Assembly (NCBI RefSeq): GCF_000003605.2
Contig: NW_003148279.1
Coordinates: forward strand, 58,390 to 87,575
Length of the DNA stretch: 29,186 nucleotides
Origin: Saccoglossus kowalevskii
Lineage: Eukaryota; Hemichordata; Enteropneusta; Harrimaniidae
Reading direction: 5' to 3'
Positions 20,717-29,186 of this stretch are shown here, piece by piece (the first letter of the stretch is position 1; each line of letters begins with the position of its first letter). The translations under genes were made by a program, and so were the position numbers. Below the pieces are notes generated by a model. The model had not been told where the DNA came from and ran no database searches. It worked only from the letters and a program-made list of their open reading frames with translations.

Positions 20717-22777
20717 CACATTACACATTTATTGACTTCTATTAAAATACAGAAGCATAATTACTCTATACAACAAATAAAAAAATAACAATAACCTACC
20801 GAGGATATTATGTATGAATTATTAGTGTGGTACTTTGTTGAGAATGTACAATAACTTCATTACACATAGAATGTATATGTAAAAGTGATAAATGTACCTG
20901 TGAAAAAATTAAGAGATAACCAGAGGCGAGTACACGACGACATATCCTAATGCGGACAACTGTGGTATGTTGTCTATTTAACCACGGCTTATCTAACTAA
21001 AAAACACGCTCTCGACCAATCAGAACGAAGTGCTCGACAATTGAAATAGTAATGTATTATAGGATTTTAGACTATTTTATTTGCAAATATAATTCACCAC
21101 AATCAGGATTAAAAAAGAGTTGTTTTCATCACAATGAAAAAGTTATAGCCACATCGTTGATGTGAAAAAATGTTTTAATGTTGTTTGGGAGATTGAAATT
21201 TCAATTCATCAGAATGATGCTGCTGCATGACCATTACCCATACTACGTTATGAACACTATCACTTACGTGTGAAAACATCCTACCAAGTCAATAGTTGTG
21301 GATATAATAAAAATATCATCACTGTACCTAGTGCAACATTATGGTACATTATTACTAAACTTATCTGAATATAATCTGATAAAAATATAATAAATATATA
21401 ATGTATAATATATTTCGCATTAGATAATCCACTCACTCATGTATAGCTATTTTGCAAAAACATATCCCACCTGGAATACATTATCTCTTTAGCACTGTCC
21501 TGTACTACATATAAATTGATCTTTTTCTCATGGACGTACGGAAGTACATAGGTGAGGTGTTTCAATGGTTGGGTGTGTTATATCCTATCCGATTATGCCG
21601 TATTTAAACATTGCATCGAAAATATGGAACTTCAATTAATCGACACAAGCTATCCGCATATCTTAGAATTGTTGAATAATTGGAGTTATATAATGAGCAA
21701 TATATCAGATATCTTGTCGATTGTCTAAAATATTTCGGTCGGCTCCAAGATCACAAGTAAAATTAAAATAGAAAAAGATCTTGTATATAATACCATATAC
21801 ATCTTGATATGTTGCAATTTGACGTTGTATATGCACATAGTGTAGTGTTTAATTTTCAAATCAGAAAAAAATACATGATATTATTTTAAAATTGACAGTA
21901 TATATGACAAATTCGTTAATTTAATATAGTACATATATTACATAGGTGAACTATAATGCAGATTGAGAATACCGTCACCACACCAAAGCTGCAAATTACT
22001 TATCCTTAATAAGATATTTACACTAGGTTGTTAATCTTCTTATGACAAAACTCATTCATCATATGACATAATCATCATATTTTTTTTAAGAAAACAAAAT
22101 TGAGTCTTGCATCGTTTATTCATTCAACAATAACCCAGTCTGACATTGGTGAAGAATTCTCCATGACAGTACTGCTTTCTATTCAAATCTCTTTTATAGC
22201 GGAAATCGATTTAGCTTATCAAAGGTACAACCGGTATAATAAAGTATCAATACAGATCTGTCGTCAAACAGATGTCTCTTATTTATTAACACCGGGAAAC
22301 GAAAGAGTAACTTGCATTTTGAATAATTAACGTCACCCATGTTTATAGAAATCATCGTTTTCAACGTCTCTGACTTGTTTTGAATCTGTATGTTATGTCT
22401 AGACACTACCTTATTTTGGCTCATTGAAGTTGAAATACAAATGGTGTCATTATGACATCGATTGTGTTTTGTTCAAAGGGTAACCTATCCCAAATAAGTT
22501 ATTATAGTTTTTAATTGTCTTGCAATGAATAATTATTAAAATGTGATTTCAATGCAGTATGATCCAGCTTCTAAACTATCGGTCTACATTTCAAAGACAA
22601 CGCCCCCTCCCAAATGTCGTCCATTCTTAAGAAATTGTGTTATAAATTATATATCTTTCAAATCTAATCAACCTATATTGTGAATAATGAAAATAATAAA
22701 CAAAACCATATTTGACAAACGACGATGTTTACTGTAATTATAGACAAGCAATATATTGTTTATATATTAGTTGGATT

Positions 22778-22799
22778 CGTTGAATGTTATTATTCAACG
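22778..22799. repeat. Perfect 8-bp hairpin, 6-base loop
   Basis: CGTTGAAT and ATTCAACG flank GTTATT. It lies about 330 bases beyond the receptor stop codon, so it could form a hairpin in a long 3' UTR. No known element is recognised. Confidence 0.8.
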
Positions 22800-23126
22800 T
22801 CCACTGGCGGTTAGCAATAACGTCAATAATCTGAATATAAATTCACCTTACTAATGTGTGCCTGGTTGTTGCTAGTCAGTATAATACGATATGTTGAGAA
22901 CCTCTATCCTTGAAAATGTTTTGATGGCAATATAAAATGTGCTTGAAAAAGTGTTATAGCTTCCATAAAAAACATTAAGAGACATTTTTAAATACACAGA
23001 CATACTTGTTATATGCACACACTGAAAACAGTGCTGGTTAACGAAGAAGAACGGCTAAATAGTTTCCTATTGTTATCGTTGCCAATATACTGAATAAATC
23101 ACACAGCACGTTGAAAACACGTTCAG

Positions 23127-24257
23127 TCACGTGTCTGTTTGTTGTGGGCTTTCATTCACGACAGATTGTTTTCTACATTTACAAAGAAATATTGTTTTCA
23201 TGGTCTTGACAAATGTGTTTCTCAGCTCTTTTATCCTGATGGCATAGACGAACGGATTCATCGCCGAATTGGACACTTGCAGAACTAACATAATGGCTCG
23301 CATATCGAAATGCGATATGCTGAAACAATTTTCACAATTAAACGAAATGAACATGACCTGTAAAGGAAGAAATGTACACACCATACAAATCATTATAATC
23401 CCTAGTGTTATTACAGCCTTATACGCTCGGTTTATTATGTGTAGTTTTTTGCGCTGAGTGGTCGGACTATGCGCCTCCATACTGTTCTCTGATTCCACTG
23501 TGTCCCCGACAGTGGTCGGTAAATTAATAGTAGAAAGCTCACATGCCGTGTTGTGAGTTTGATTCCTTTTAATCTGATTTGCCCGTGGTGCAACCCGCCG
23601 CGCGTGTCTATACGCCACGCAAAATAACCTTCCGTACAGAATAAGCAGAATTACAGTAGGTAAAAATGTGATCAACCAATACCACAAATAGGCGGATTTT
23701 GCATCAGAGAGAATTTGCACATTGATGCAGGCTTGTATGTCCTCGGTATGCCATATCATAACAGGCATTGATCCTAATATGATAGAAACGATCCACTGGA
23801 CGACTACGATCAACATAAACCGCTTGCCCGTGACTATATCAGTATATTTTAATGTATAACTCACGCTGATATACCTATCAATACTCATTGTCATCAGCGC
23901 TAGCACAGACCCAACGACTGCTACGGGTTGAGCCGAGAAAATAACACCACAGTAGATAACATTGGTACATGAATATGGACGTATCACAGTGAAGGTGACG
24001 TGAAATATAAAAACTATCCCATTAAACAAATCCGCACAGGCAAGGTTTATTATACAATAGTTGTCAATGCTTTGTAGCTTTTTGTTCAATCCAATACATA
24101 GTAAGACGGCTAGATTTTCCAGAATAATTGCTACAGCAACCAGTGCAACGATTGCTAGATAATACCACTCAAAATCATGATATTCCTCCAGTCCGATGTC
24201 GGCAATATAGGCCGTCGTCGTCGTTGTCGTCGTCGTCGAGGGAAAGGTGCTCATCAT
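23127..24257 (-). CDS. Class A (rhodopsin-like) G protein-coupled receptor, orphan
   Basis: A 376-residue plasma-membrane receptor in one exon; an in-frame stop at 24312-24314 makes the ATG at 24257 the first possible start. Seven membrane helices lie near 32-57, 67-92, 100-132, 147-169, 190-214, 277-304 and 318-341. Family landmarks: N48 (1.50), LACAD with D76 (2.50), C103 (3.25) with C177 in loop 2 for the usual disulfide, DRY 127-129 exactly 25 after C103, W155 (4.50), P200 and Y208 in helix 5, P298 (6.50) and NPFVY 334-338. D76, S117, N330, S331 and N334 keep the sodium pocket. Position 3.32 is Q110, not the Asp of amine receptors, and 7.43 is Val, so it is no opsin. Helix 6 has TFLP instead of CWxP. 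Loop 3 is about 60 residues; ECL3 has C308 and C311; C359 and C361 may be palmitoylated. The cysteines and P5.50 argue against melanocortin, EDG or cannabinoid types. Ligand unknown. Confidence 0.95.
   Translation of the reverse strand: MMSTFPSTTTTTTTTAYIADIGLEEYHDFEWYYLAIVALVAVAIILENLAVLLCIGLNKKLQSIDNYCIINLACADLFNGIVFIFHVTFTVIRPYSCTNVIYCGVIFSAQPVAVVGSVLALMTMSIDRYISVSYTLKYTDIVTGKRFMLIVVVQWIVSIILGSMPVMIWHTEDIQACINVQILSDAKSAYLWYWLITFLPTVILLILYGRLFCVAYRHARRVAPRANQIKRNQTHNTACELSTINLPTTVGDTVESENSMEAHSPTTQRKKLHIINRAYKAVITLGIIMICMVCTFLPLQVMFISFNCENCFSISHFDMRAIMLVLQVSNSAMNPFVYAIRIKELRNTFVKTMKTIFLCKCRKQSVVNESPQQTDT
24213..24236 (-). repeat. Trinucleotide repeat coding for eight Thr
   Basis: Eight Thr codons (seven ACG and one ACA), residues 8-15 of the receptor. 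They lie in the extracellular N-terminus, which has no N-glycosylation sequon. A near-perfect triplet repeat is likely to vary in length, and the Thr run could be O-glycosylated. Confidence 0.85.
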
Positions 24258-24328
24258 TCCAGTTTTTATGATAGTTGTATAGAAATAATCAGAAATGTAT
24301 TTAACTGTGGTTTAACCGATGTTACCCG

Positions 24329-24336
24329 TTTATATA
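24329..24336 (-). promoter_or_regulatory. Candidate TATA box of the receptor gene
   Basis: TATATAAA on the minus strand, 72-79 bases before the start codon. A start site about 30 bases further on would give a 5' UTR of about 40-45 bases. Chance TATA matches are common in this composition, and an untranslated upstream exon is an alternative. Confidence 0.3.
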
Positions 24337-27123
24337 CGTATTTGGTTTATCCGTTGTTTAAATGCATGATATGTTGAAAATTCATTGTGACTCTATCTCA
24401 GAATGGTCCTATGATATACATGTAGTATACGTCTGAACCTACCGTAGTCCTACCGCGTCCGTTGAATGTATTTCCTCGCTCAAATACGTATGCTGCTCGT
24501 GGGGAGTAGTATATTGTAAAACGTTGTTGTCGAGTATCCGTAGCTTAGTGTAACGAATCAGCGGGAAAATGTTGAACATATGCTGCCACAAAATGAATAA
24601 ATAATAACAAATAATTACACTCAATGCCGTCGGTCGATTTCACGGCATAGTTCGCAATCCAGTAGCATGTGTGTCATCTGTATTATGCTAATTATCCTAC
24701 GAGCTGGCCATCGTTTTCACGAGTCACGCGTTTGGTGTGGAACAAGTAACAACATTGTCGTATCTCGTAGGGGTTAATTCAGACTGATCTAATATAATGT
24801 CCACCTCTGTGTTGTGCTGCATCTGTCGTAAATCAGCATGCACAGGAATGAAGCGGCGTTGCCTAGTGAACAAATACTCTCTACAGTTGCACTACCTAGA
24901 TGGAAGGTTCTATTTGTAGACCGGGTATGTAGGTGTAGGAAGTGCGATGTAACATCTGGTGTAAAAGTTCACATCACGTATTGAAGGTTTTGACTTTGCA
25001 GTTTCATCTTAAATAGATCACGATTTATTTAAACATTTGTGTGTGCAGCAGTATGATAGTGCTAATCTATATACTAGTATATGATATGGTCGTTTGTATG
25101 CTACGGTTATATATTATTACAAATTTAAAGTACGTAAAATACACATGATTTGTAATTGCATATTACGGAAAACGATTATTCGTTTGCGCTAATAGCGTAC
25201 AATTGTACGTATTGCTGTTGTCCCCACATTTAATGTATTTGAAATTGCTAAAGCATACCTTAATACTAGGTTTTATTTGAGTCCAGAATTATATTCTGCG
25301 CGTTGTTTGTGACGTCAAGATTTTAAATACATATGCAATCTAGTCATTGTTAGTGCTCATTCAATACACGCTGTTTCAAGCTGTCCTTTTTGGAACAGTG
25401 CGTGATGGCGTAACGGGAGCCCGTCTGCTAACAGTGACGCGTGTTCAGATTTTTTAGCTCGAATTTTGTGTTTCTTGTTTATATGGCTCCGAATGTGCCT
25501 GTCATTTCGATTTATACAATATGTTTACAGTATCCGTGAAGGGAGGTTATTAGTTACAGAGAAGCTAAATCTCAACATTGCTCCTTATTTGTCAGTTTTA
25601 TGAAGCTTTTACAGACTTTGAGTGTAAAACAAGACTCCCAACTCAGTGTGTTGAACAAATTTCAAGTGACATATGTCAGGTCTGATCCTAGGAGAATGAA
25701 GTGACATCAAGCATTTGATGATTTACATTATAGTGGAATGCGAGAGACGTTGATTTGCCTCTCCTTTAGAACAATTATTCAGCGGTGAATCGATCAAGAG
25801 TTTGTCTGGGGACACACATCGTCGTGTCCTTGAGACGCAACGTAAAGAATGATGTTATCGTCCCTTGGGTTGACTGCGCGGGTTGGCCTCAAATTGGGTT
25901 TTAATAGCATGATCTACAAAAGGTCACAAAGTAAGCGTTAGTGACGCAAATGAGAGTGATTTCCTGGAATAATCAATTCGCAGTCGTCGCTTCATTTTAC
26001 TACACAATCATGTATGCCCATATTCTAAAAATAGACAATTAAAGGTGTCCTAACACGAGCAGGTACACGCATGTGGTTATAGCTATATGCTCCGTAAAAT
26101 TTTGCTCGTATTTAATATAGCTATATAGGTTACTCATATGGGTAACGATCGTAGTGGTTCAGTACATAGTTGGCATGTTATAAGGCTATATAATTGTATT
26201 TTGATTACGTAGCGCTTGTTTTAGTTTGATTATTTGAAAATCTCATGGGAACAACCATTCCCGCAGACATTTATAATTAAATCAGGACTGTCATATTTGT
26301 AAACTCAAAAACCTCGGTGGGTAAAACATCTAATTTTTACTCACTTCCAGTAGAACTAGGCAGATAGAAGGCGACATTTGTGTGATGGTAAACGGGTACT
26401 CGCCGCGACATTGATGTACAAACAGAAACAACACATAATGAATAATCTTAGATCTAAATTCGATAACACAATCAACTTTTTCTTGAATATATTTCGCTGT
26501 GTTCTTTGACTGTGTTCCGATTGTTGTTTTTTTTTTACACATAATCGTCGCATAGACGGGGGTCACCTTTGCGATGATTTGTTTACTAAATGTCTATAAC
26601 AGCAGCAAGAGTCTCCTGCAAGGCTCGTTATACTACTGTAACAGCAGTAGTTGTGGTAGCTATAAACACAAAATAAAACGGGTAGTAAGTATAACGGTGA
26701 ACACACGGTCTTACACTGTTTAGTCTGTAAACACGACTCGGTATAGGCATAATACAAATCATAGAACATATTTGCAATTAAGTAACCAGGCTTCAATGAA
26801 ACAAATACTACATCTTCAGGTGCATGCATCCTATAACGATTCAGCTAGCTCAAGTGTGACATATTTTTTGAAGCAGAACAATGACTTGACGGCTTGCATT
26901 CAGTAACTTACGAACGACTAAATTTATGTTTTGTTTTACAAATTACATGAAAACGAATTTTAAAACACCGCAGCATACAAATTATAGCTTGCGTACGTAA
27001 ACGCTGGTCTATTTAAAAATTTAATGGCAGCTATTGTTGTATGTTTAAATTATTTACAATTGTCATTTTGCGAGTGAAGAAAACACTGGACGCCAAAATA
27101 ATTAATGCTTTGCCTTCTGTCAG
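24337..27123. other. Intergenic or intronic DNA, no gene recognised
   Basis: Somewhat less AT-rich than the rest. Contains an ATGCCGT/ACGGCAT hairpin (24624-24648), a perfect TGACGTCA at 25310-25317 and an ACTACTG/CAGTAGT hairpin (26632-26651). Minus-strand frames at 26330-26566 and 26563-26829 have no recognised family. Upstream exons of the gene ending at 27339 may lie here or further back, but none is clear. Confidence 0.45.
25310..25317. promoter_or_regulatory. CRE-type palindrome TGACGTCA
   Basis: A perfect CREB/ATF consensus, about 1.05 kb upstream of the receptor start codon. With no promoter data, a role is only possible. Confidence 0.25.
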
Positions 27124-27339
27124 CTAGCTAGCGAAGGTTCTCTCGCCACGTTGCAAACAGAATTGATCGACGTGGCTCAATGTATTCACCGTTTTGACAG
27201 AAAACACACTTCAGCCGACCAATTAAAGGTCCTTATTCGTGATGCTTTGAATTTTGTTGGCTACAGTAGAACGTTAATAATCGAGTTATTCATCCAACCA
27301 AGGCGTTCGCTTTTAATACACAATGATAATGACCCATAA
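27124..27339 (+). CDS. Putative last coding exon of an unrecognised gene
   Basis: Directly after a strong acceptor (TTTGCCTTCTGTCAG, with an ATTAAT branch-like site before it), a phase-0 frame codes for 71 residues and ends in TAA. The peptide starts LASEGSLATLQTELIDVAQC and continues with charged, helix-like text (IHRFDRKHTSADQLKVLIRD, then ALNFVGYSRT), ending RRSLLIHNDNDP. Its codon use is mixed, with many C- and G-ending codons (GCC, ACG, ATC, GAC, GTG), unlike nearby chance frames, and it looks like a cytosolic helical domain end. I do not recognise the family. No start codon is needed if it is an internal-to-last exon; upstream exons were not found. No close AATAAA follows; AATATA variants occur within 40 bases and AATAAA near 27743. 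The reverse transcriptase relic begins about 430 bases downstream. Confidence 0.45.
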   Translation, partial: LASEGSLATLQTELIDVAQCIHRFDRKHTSADQLKVLIRDALNFVGYSRTLIIELFIQPRRSLLIHNDNDP

Positions 27340-27772
27340 TATATCCCTGTTTTTATCTTGTGTAATATATGAACCCGCGTGGGTGATAAATACCAGGAAA
27401 AGTAATTAGTTTGAAACGTGCACGTGACGACAGAGATAAGAAAAATCCCAACAAAACAGTCTTACAGTTGCCATAGTTACACTTTCGGTCACACTATTTG
27501 TTGATATTCACAGCTCCTAAATCATTGAAACTTCAGCATATGATAGCAGTATAGCGTTATTTCCCGAGACGTGTACCATATAACAGCTACATTATACTGA
27601 CGTTGTAACAACACCGGAGAAGTGAATTTGTGGCGAAAACGCTAATCTTGTAAGAAACTATTTCAGAAATCAGAAAATTTCACAAGGTTGATTTATCATT
27701 CAAAAATAGGTATATTTCTGCATAAATGTGAAACGTGAAATGAATAAATGTTGGCTAAATAAACTGATGTTG

Positions 27773-28491
27773 AGTATATCAATCTTCACACTAAAACAAC
27801 GTTGGAAACATATCATTCAATAAGCTGTCTTTAAAAAGAATGGTTCGCGTAGATATAAACGTTTTCTATTAGGCTACAAATGCACCTATTTTGTCACAAC
27901 GAAACTGATGCAAAGACATTCTATACAGAAGAGATATTGTTAGTATGCTTGATTTTATAATTGACAACGTATTTGTTGAGTTTGGAGACCCATCTTTCAA
28001 CAATAAAAAAAAAAACAAGCCAAATTGTTAGTTTCACGTTCAGGTACATAGATGATGTACTATCCAACAACAATCCTACTTCCATTGATTATCTGCCTGG
28101 AATATATCCACCTGAACTATAAATAAAAGAAACAACATAATCAAATACTTCTGTATTATATCTTGACATTTATCTGGAAATTTATACCAAAGGCCACATA
28201 CTAGATTATATGACAAAAGAGATGATTAGGATTTCGCCATCATTAATTTGTCTACACATTACCAGTAACATTTCACGTACTCCAGCCTATGGTGTATACA
28301 TTTCACAACTTGTTCGCCATGCTAGAGTGTGTAATACATATACTGGATTTATAAATCTATTAGACTGAGGCATTCCTAAAGAGCATCTTGCCAGGATATT
28401 CAAAAGATTTTTGACAGGTATCAGGAGCTTGTGAAAAAAACAAAAATTAGTACTGTTAGACAGATGGTCTCTGCCATTTGTCCTATGTAGG
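27773..28491 (+). pseudogene. Broken reverse transcriptase relic, Penelope-like type suspected
   Basis: Fragments of one reverse transcriptase follow each other in order on the plus strand. A segment ending near WKHIIQ (27803-27820) is followed by a KNGSRRYK piece, then MLDFIIDNVFVEFGD (frame from 27951), the catalytic-type RYIDDVLS box (28042-28065), a YLDIYLEI piece, TPAYGVYISQLVR (about 28278-28316) and, in another frame, RYQELVKK (about 28418). At least three in-frame stops and several frame changes break it. The stretch that normally holds the finger and palm motifs just before the YIDD box is missing, with an A11 run at the junction. It is cut short at the 5' end, and no endonuclease domain is seen. 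The family assignment is from memory of related retroelement proteins and is uncertain; the reverse transcriptase identity is firm. Confidence 0.8.
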
Positions 28492-29186
28492 ACGAAGAGC
28501 ACTACCTGTACCTGTAGGCCAAACGTCGTAAATATTTATTGAAAACGCACCAAATTAAGTTGAAATTTATAAAAACGTTCTGTTATTGTAAATTCGTTTT
28601 CCTTGGCGCCAATATCTCATGAATACTGTATTTTGTCATTTTAACTCCCTCGAGCTTTCGATTCCGGGAATAATTACATTGGTTAGTATCATTGCACCAG
28701 CCAAAACATGAGATACGATAATTTAAATTTGTAATACATAAACAAAATAAAGGAGTCTCCGGATATAAATTAGCAACTACTGAATTAGAAGTACGTCTCA
28801 AAAAAAATACCGATTGTGTGACATACAAAATAGACCGCTAGTAGTGCAACATTTCCCCTAACGCTTTGACAAAAATAATTTGTGCTATGATCTCACTGTT
28901 TAATATATAAATATTAAATTAAATTTATTTATACATTTATTCATCTTATATTCACTGAGGTCAGTGCCCATGGCTGTCCATAAACAAGCGGTAAAAGAGC
29001 AACCACGTCACATGCTTTGAAATTAAAGTTAATGGAATTAATGTTCTGGGAAGAAAGACTCGCATTTACGAAAATGATTAAAAATTTATATTTAGCATTT
29101 GATCAGATCTGTCTGAAGAAAACGTTTTCAATCCCGTCTCCAAACTGCTCAGTACCTGTATATTCATTTACGAAAAAAATGTACAA
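28492..29186. other. AT-rich end of window, no gene recognised
   Basis: May include the 3' end of the retroelement relic; the minus-strand frames at 28287-28502 and 28583-28828 are shadows or chance. No terminal repeat or target duplication is visible. Confidence 0.5.

Larger units (their letters stand above)
20106..23126. other. AT-rich region without recognised gene
   Basis: Holds small perfect palindromes (20698-20716 and 22778-22799) and chance open frames (20228-20428, 22100-22330, 22194-22424), none with a known family. The last part must contain the 3' UTR of the receptor gene on the minus strand. No AATAAA is seen close to its stop; the nearest ATTAAA variant is near 22510-22515. Confidence 0.5.

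Noticed and set aside
20980-21060. Motif CTCGACCAATCAGAACGAAG as a possible repeat or CCAAT promoter
   Set aside because: No second copy and no TATA or exon nearby; a CCAAT match alone is not enough.
24177-24377. Plus-strand Arg-rich frame opposite the receptor start
   Set aside because: Antisense shadow of the Thr-coding repeat; the Arg run comes from CGT triplets.
26330-26829. Minus-strand frames starting MHAPEDVV and MTPVYATI
   Set aside because: They have no known family and no supported splice sites, and their Cys/Tyr-rich text fits translated simple AT-rich DNA.
1-29186. CRISPR arrays, tRNA or rRNA genes, bacterial operons
   Set aside because: No regularly spaced direct repeats, no A- and B-box tRNA pattern with cloverleaf arms, and no clustered intronless genes were seen.

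Overview
The window looks like nuclear DNA from an animal, most likely a marine invertebrate. I see this from its AT-rich, gene-poor sequence with microsatellites, decayed transposon relics, intron-type splice signals, a metazoan seven-transmembrane receptor gene and a run of Ns from a draft assembly. Nothing looks bacterial: no operons, no ribosome binding sites and no tRNA or rRNA. The species cannot be fixed from sequence alone. The receptor style and retroelement type fit an invertebrate deuterostome such as a hemichordate or amphioxus, but that is inference.

Layout. At 0.7-1.1 kb on the minus strand there is a likely last coding exon of an unrecognised Cys-rich protein, with a close poly(A) signal. 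From 1.1 to 8.3 kb the DNA is mostly featureless and AT-rich, apart from one short secreted-peptide-like ORF (2471-2596) and one copy of a ~105-bp dispersed repeat. From 8.7 to 9.9 kb there is a repeat cluster: a foldback element, the second dispersed-repeat copy and a worn ~70-bp tandem repeat. From 13.4 to 20.1 kb lies the most striking structure: three diverged head-to-tail copies of a unit of roughly 2.5-2.7 kb, plus an orphan tail at 10.4-10.7 kb. Each full copy carries a TATA box at the matching place. Two of the three keep a short first-exon-like segment ending in a GTGAGT donor, and all three keep an ATTACAG acceptor-like site about 840 bases further on in the next copy. I find no conserved open reading frame in the units, so they may be noncoding or decayed gene copies. 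Copy 3 has a ~590-bp insertion carrying two perfect CREs and a ~165-bp foldback element with paired NRF1-like sites, all just upstream of its TATA box. Copy 2 contains the 930-base assembly gap.

The one firm gene is at 23127-24257 on the minus strand: an intronless 376-residue class A (rhodopsin-like) GPCR with all main family landmarks but an unassigned ligand. A likely last coding exon of another unrecognised gene lies at 27124-27339 on the plus strand. It is followed at 27.8-28.5 kb by a broken reverse transcriptase relic. No functional link between these genes can be drawn from the sequence.
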